Of a DNA stretch of 38,259 nt, positions 36,754-38,259 are shown piece after piece (the stretch's first letter is position 1; every line of letters begins with the position of its first letter). Source of the stretch: Syntrophaceae bacterium UBA1163 (GTDB taxonomy: Bacteria; Desulfobacterota; BSN033; UBA1163); contig DBZJ01000203.1 in NCBI GenBank assembly GCA_002311635.1, forward strand, positions 1-38,259. Direction: 5' to 3'. A program made the translations under genes and the position numbers. The notes below the pieces were generated by a model. It had not been told where the DNA came from. It saw only the letters and a list, made by a program, of their open reading frames with translations, and searched no databases.

Positions 36754-37677
36754 ATGAGACAATCAATTATTTCAGCTTCCTATTTTCACAATGAAGAGGC
36801 AGCTTATTCTTTTATAGAAGCAAAAGTATGGCCTCAAGGACCAGTGTGCCCTCATTGTGGTAGTAAAGAACGAATCAGTAAAATGAACGGTAAAAGTACA
36901 CGGATAGGTCTTTATAAGTGCTACGTATGCCGCAAACCATTTACGGTTAAGGTTGGAACCATCTTTGAGGATAGTCATATCCCTATGCGTTTTTGGCTTC
37001 AAGCAATTTATCTTCTGTGTGCCTCAAAGAAGGGGATTAGTGCAAATCAGCTTCACCGGACTTTAGGTGTTACACTGAAAACCGCATGGTTTATGGGGCA
37101 CCGCATCCGTGAAGCAATGCGTGAAGGTGAGTTAGTACCTTTCGGAATGAATGGAAACACCGTTGAAGTGGATGAAACTTTTATCGGTAAAGAAGAAAAC
37201 ATTCCAATGAGGCGGGGATATGCTCATAAATGCAAGGTTCTTTCTCTCCTTGATCGTGAATTAGGGAAAACCAGAAGCATGGTTGTCGATAATGTCACCG
37301 CTTCCGAATTGGTGCCGATTCTCAAAGAAAACATTGCCCGTGAAGCTCAGATAATGACCGATGATGCAGGGCAATATAGATATCTCTATCAAGACTTTTT
37401 AAAACATGGTACTGTTCACCATAGCAAGAAAGAATATGTCAGTCTTGAAAATCCGGACATTCATACTAATACTGTTGAGGGATATTTTTCTATCTTCAAA
37501 CGTGGTATGAAAGGAATATATCAGCATTGCAAAAAACAGCACCTTCATAGATACCTTGCGGAGTTCGATTTCAGATATAATAAGAGATCGGCCAAGGATG
37601 TGAATGATATTGGTCGAGTAAATAAAGTATTTGAGGGAGTAGTTGGTAGAAGATTAACTTATGAAACGACTCATTAA
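36754..37677 (+). CDS. IS1595-family (ISXO2-like) transposase
   Basis: 307 aa. The N-terminal zinc ribbon CPHC...CYVC (Cys32, 35, 56, 59) is followed by the ISXO2-like DDE domain: NTVEVDETFIGKE (Asp140), QIMTDDAGQYRY (Asp203/204) and DIHTNTVEGYFSIFKRGMKGIYQHCKKQHLHRYLAEFDFRYN (Glu242 within NTVEGYFS). The length is full and all catalytic residues are present. AAGGAGATGCG precedes the ATG. I could find no convincing terminal inverted repeats around it, and its tight packing with the HEPN gene and two tiny genes looks operonic. Either the ends lie further out with several passenger genes, or the gene is domesticated. Confidence 0.93.
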   Translation: MRQSIISASYFHNEEAAYSFIEAKVWPQGPVCPHCGSKERISKMNGKSTRIGLYKCYVCRKPFTVKVGTIFEDSHIPMRFWLQAIYLLCASKKGISANQLHRTLGVTLKTAWFMGHRIREAMREGELVPFGMNGNTVEVDETFIGKEENIPMRRGYAHKCKVLSLLDRELGKTRSMVVDNVTASELVPILKENIAREAQIMTDDAGQYRYLYQDFLKHGTVHHSKKEYVSLENPDIHTNTVEGYFSIFKRGMKGIYQHCKKQHLHRYLAEFDFRYNKRSAKDVNDIGRVNKVFEGVVGRRLTYETTH

Positions 37678-37713
37678 AAAACCGCTGCGGTAAAAAATGA
37701 TAGGAGGTATTAT

Positions 37714-37860
37714 ATGCAAATCCTACTGTGGGTGATTATAGCCCTTGTTGTAGTAGGTTTTCAAATGGTTTATCGTCGTCTTAACAACATACAGATGACC
37801 CTCAATTTGATCAAGGCGGAACTTAAAATTCCCGAAGATATGTTTCCCATAAAGCGATAG
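37714..37860 (+). CDS. 48-aa single-pass membrane protein
   Basis: MQILLWVIIALVVVGFQMV is one N-terminal transmembrane helix; YRRLNNIQMTLNLIKAELKI is a short amphipathic cytoplasmic tail ending PEDMFPIKR. ATAGGAGG lies six bases before the ATG, a very good site. It follows the transposase by 36 bases and precedes the next small gene by 17, all on one strand. Function unknown; membrane peptides of this size in accessory operons are often toxins or small regulators. Confidence 0.7.
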   Translation: MQILLWVIIALVVVGFQMVYRRLNNIQMTLNLIKAELKIPEDMFPIKR

Positions 37861-37877
37861 GGGAAGAAAGGAGAAAA

Positions 37878-38063
37878 ATGGGAAGAAGAAAAAAGGCAGA
37901 ACCCCAGGATAAGAAGCAGTCTGCTAAATTCATATCAGCAGCTAAGAAGATCAAAGATGATAATGACAAAGAGAAGTTTGAGAAGGCATTTCATCAAATC
38001 ATTAAGGCAAAGCGACCTTCAGTTAAAAAGATAGGAAAAAGCAGTAAACTGAACTCATTCTGA
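37878..38063 (+). CDS. 61-aa highly basic small protein
   Basis: MGRRKKAEPQDKKQSAKFIS, then AAKKIKDDNDKEKFEKAFHQIIKAKRPSVKKIGKSSKLNSF: lysine-rich with one amphipathic helix in the middle. AAAGGAGAAAA precedes the ATG. No hydrophobic segment and no family signature. Probably nucleic-acid-binding by charge, and the last gene of the HEPN-transposase operon. Confidence 0.65.
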   Translation: MGRRKKAEPQDKKQSAKFISAAKKIKDDNDKEKFEKAFHQIIKAKRPSVKKIGKSSKLNSF

Positions 38064-38067
38064 GTAT

Positions 38068-38250
38068 CTAAAAATCTGGAAAATTCACTTCTCGGCGAAT
38101 TCTTACTCTTGCAGAAGCTTGTTTATTCTGATTTTTCGTAAGATTGGAATAAGCTGAAAAAAATGAATTAAGAGCAGTAGTAAAGTTAGCATCAAATTCC
38201 CTACGACACGATGGGCAAGCATTTGGTATTCTAAAGTCTTTAGGGTTCCT
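38068..38250 (-). pseudogene. Open frame with CPSC motif but no start codon
   Basis: 60 codons are open on the minus strand, bounded by TAG at 38251-38253 and TAG at 38068-38070. The peptide is protein-like: RNPKDFRIPNACPSCRREFD, ANFTTALNSFFSAYSNLTKN, QNKQASARVRIRREVNFPDF. CPSC may be half of a zinc ribbon. No ATG, GTG or TTG exists upstream of the motif, and the in-frame stop lies just before it, so it is probably a 5'-disrupted gene. An alternative is a frameshift near the right edge. Confidence 0.4.
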
Positions 38251-38259
38251 CTAAAAATT

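Noticed and set aside
37678..37700. ACCGCTGCGGT as a terminator or transposon end
   Set aside because: The stem is too short for a terminator, and no matching inverted copy was found upstream of the HEPN gene.
1..38259. CRISPR arrays, tRNA or rRNA genes
   Set aside because: No regularly spaced repeats, tRNA cloverleaf or rRNA segment was seen on either strand by eye.

Overview
The window looks like a chromosomal segment of an anaerobic, metabolically versatile Gram-negative bacterium, most plausibly a Desulfobacterota (former Deltaproteobacteria) lineage of the syntrophic or fermentative kind. The evidence is a TonB/ExbBD outer-membrane uptake system, a GcdA-type glutaconyl-CoA decarboxylase carboxyltransferase, a tungstate transporter next to a tungsten aldehyde:ferredoxin oxidoreductase family enzyme, a crotonase and an arsenite methyltransferase. 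The species assignment is inference; there is no rRNA or other phylogenetic marker here.

Left part (1-6.5 kb, minus strand): a TonB-dependent receptor behind a textbook sigma70 promoter and structured leader, a strange exported protein (two molybdopterin-oxidoreductase-like domains, a CxxCH haem motif and a CbiF-like tetrapyrrole methylase domain), an APC amino acid permease, ExbB and a truncated ExbD. Next (6.5-11.5 kb, plus strand) is a tungstate/molybdate block: a Mop-type molbindin, an excisionase-HTH/periplasmic-binding-fold regulator, and TupA-TupB-TupC, closed by a strong bidirectional terminator.

Middle (11.5-29.4 kb): SYLF protein, GreA, GcdA, a receptor-like protein truncated before its HAMP domain, a GT2-methyltransferase fusion with a coupled small membrane protein, a PEBP protein, then a cassette of tungsten oxidoreductase, SCP2-like protein, iron alcohol dehydrogenase and a second SCP2-like protein. 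This cassette is bracketed by the PEBP gene and a remnant of a second PEBP 3' end. A minus-strand LemA/TPM/TPM/crotonase/DUF2284 run follows, then an arsenic cluster (DUF1059, AbrB-like, ArsM, DUF1059).

Right part (29.4-38.3 kb) is an accessory or defence-like island. It holds a three-way-junction RNA with its own terminator, an RHH-PIN toxin-antitoxin pair bracketed by a duplicated terminator repeat, a DUF5678/retropepsin pair, two antitoxin-like HTH genes without visible toxins bracketed by another direct repeat, a gene remnant, a retron-like operon (promoter, boxA-like element, terminator, candidate msr-msd RNA, 98-aa helical protein, Xre protein, reverse transcriptase), and an AT-rich operon of a HEPN-motif protein, an IS1595-family transposase and two tiny proteins.

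The most promising undescribed system is the retron-like locus at about 32.8-34.9 kb: its RT has lineage-atypical motifs (WIDD, VTR), and a 10-bp inverted repeat encloses a short hairpin and a long hairpin upstream of it, as expected for an msr-msd. The second is the exported tetrapyrrole-methylase/haem fusion in the TonB cluster. The third is the tungsten oxidoreductase/SCP2/alcohol dehydrogenase cassette.
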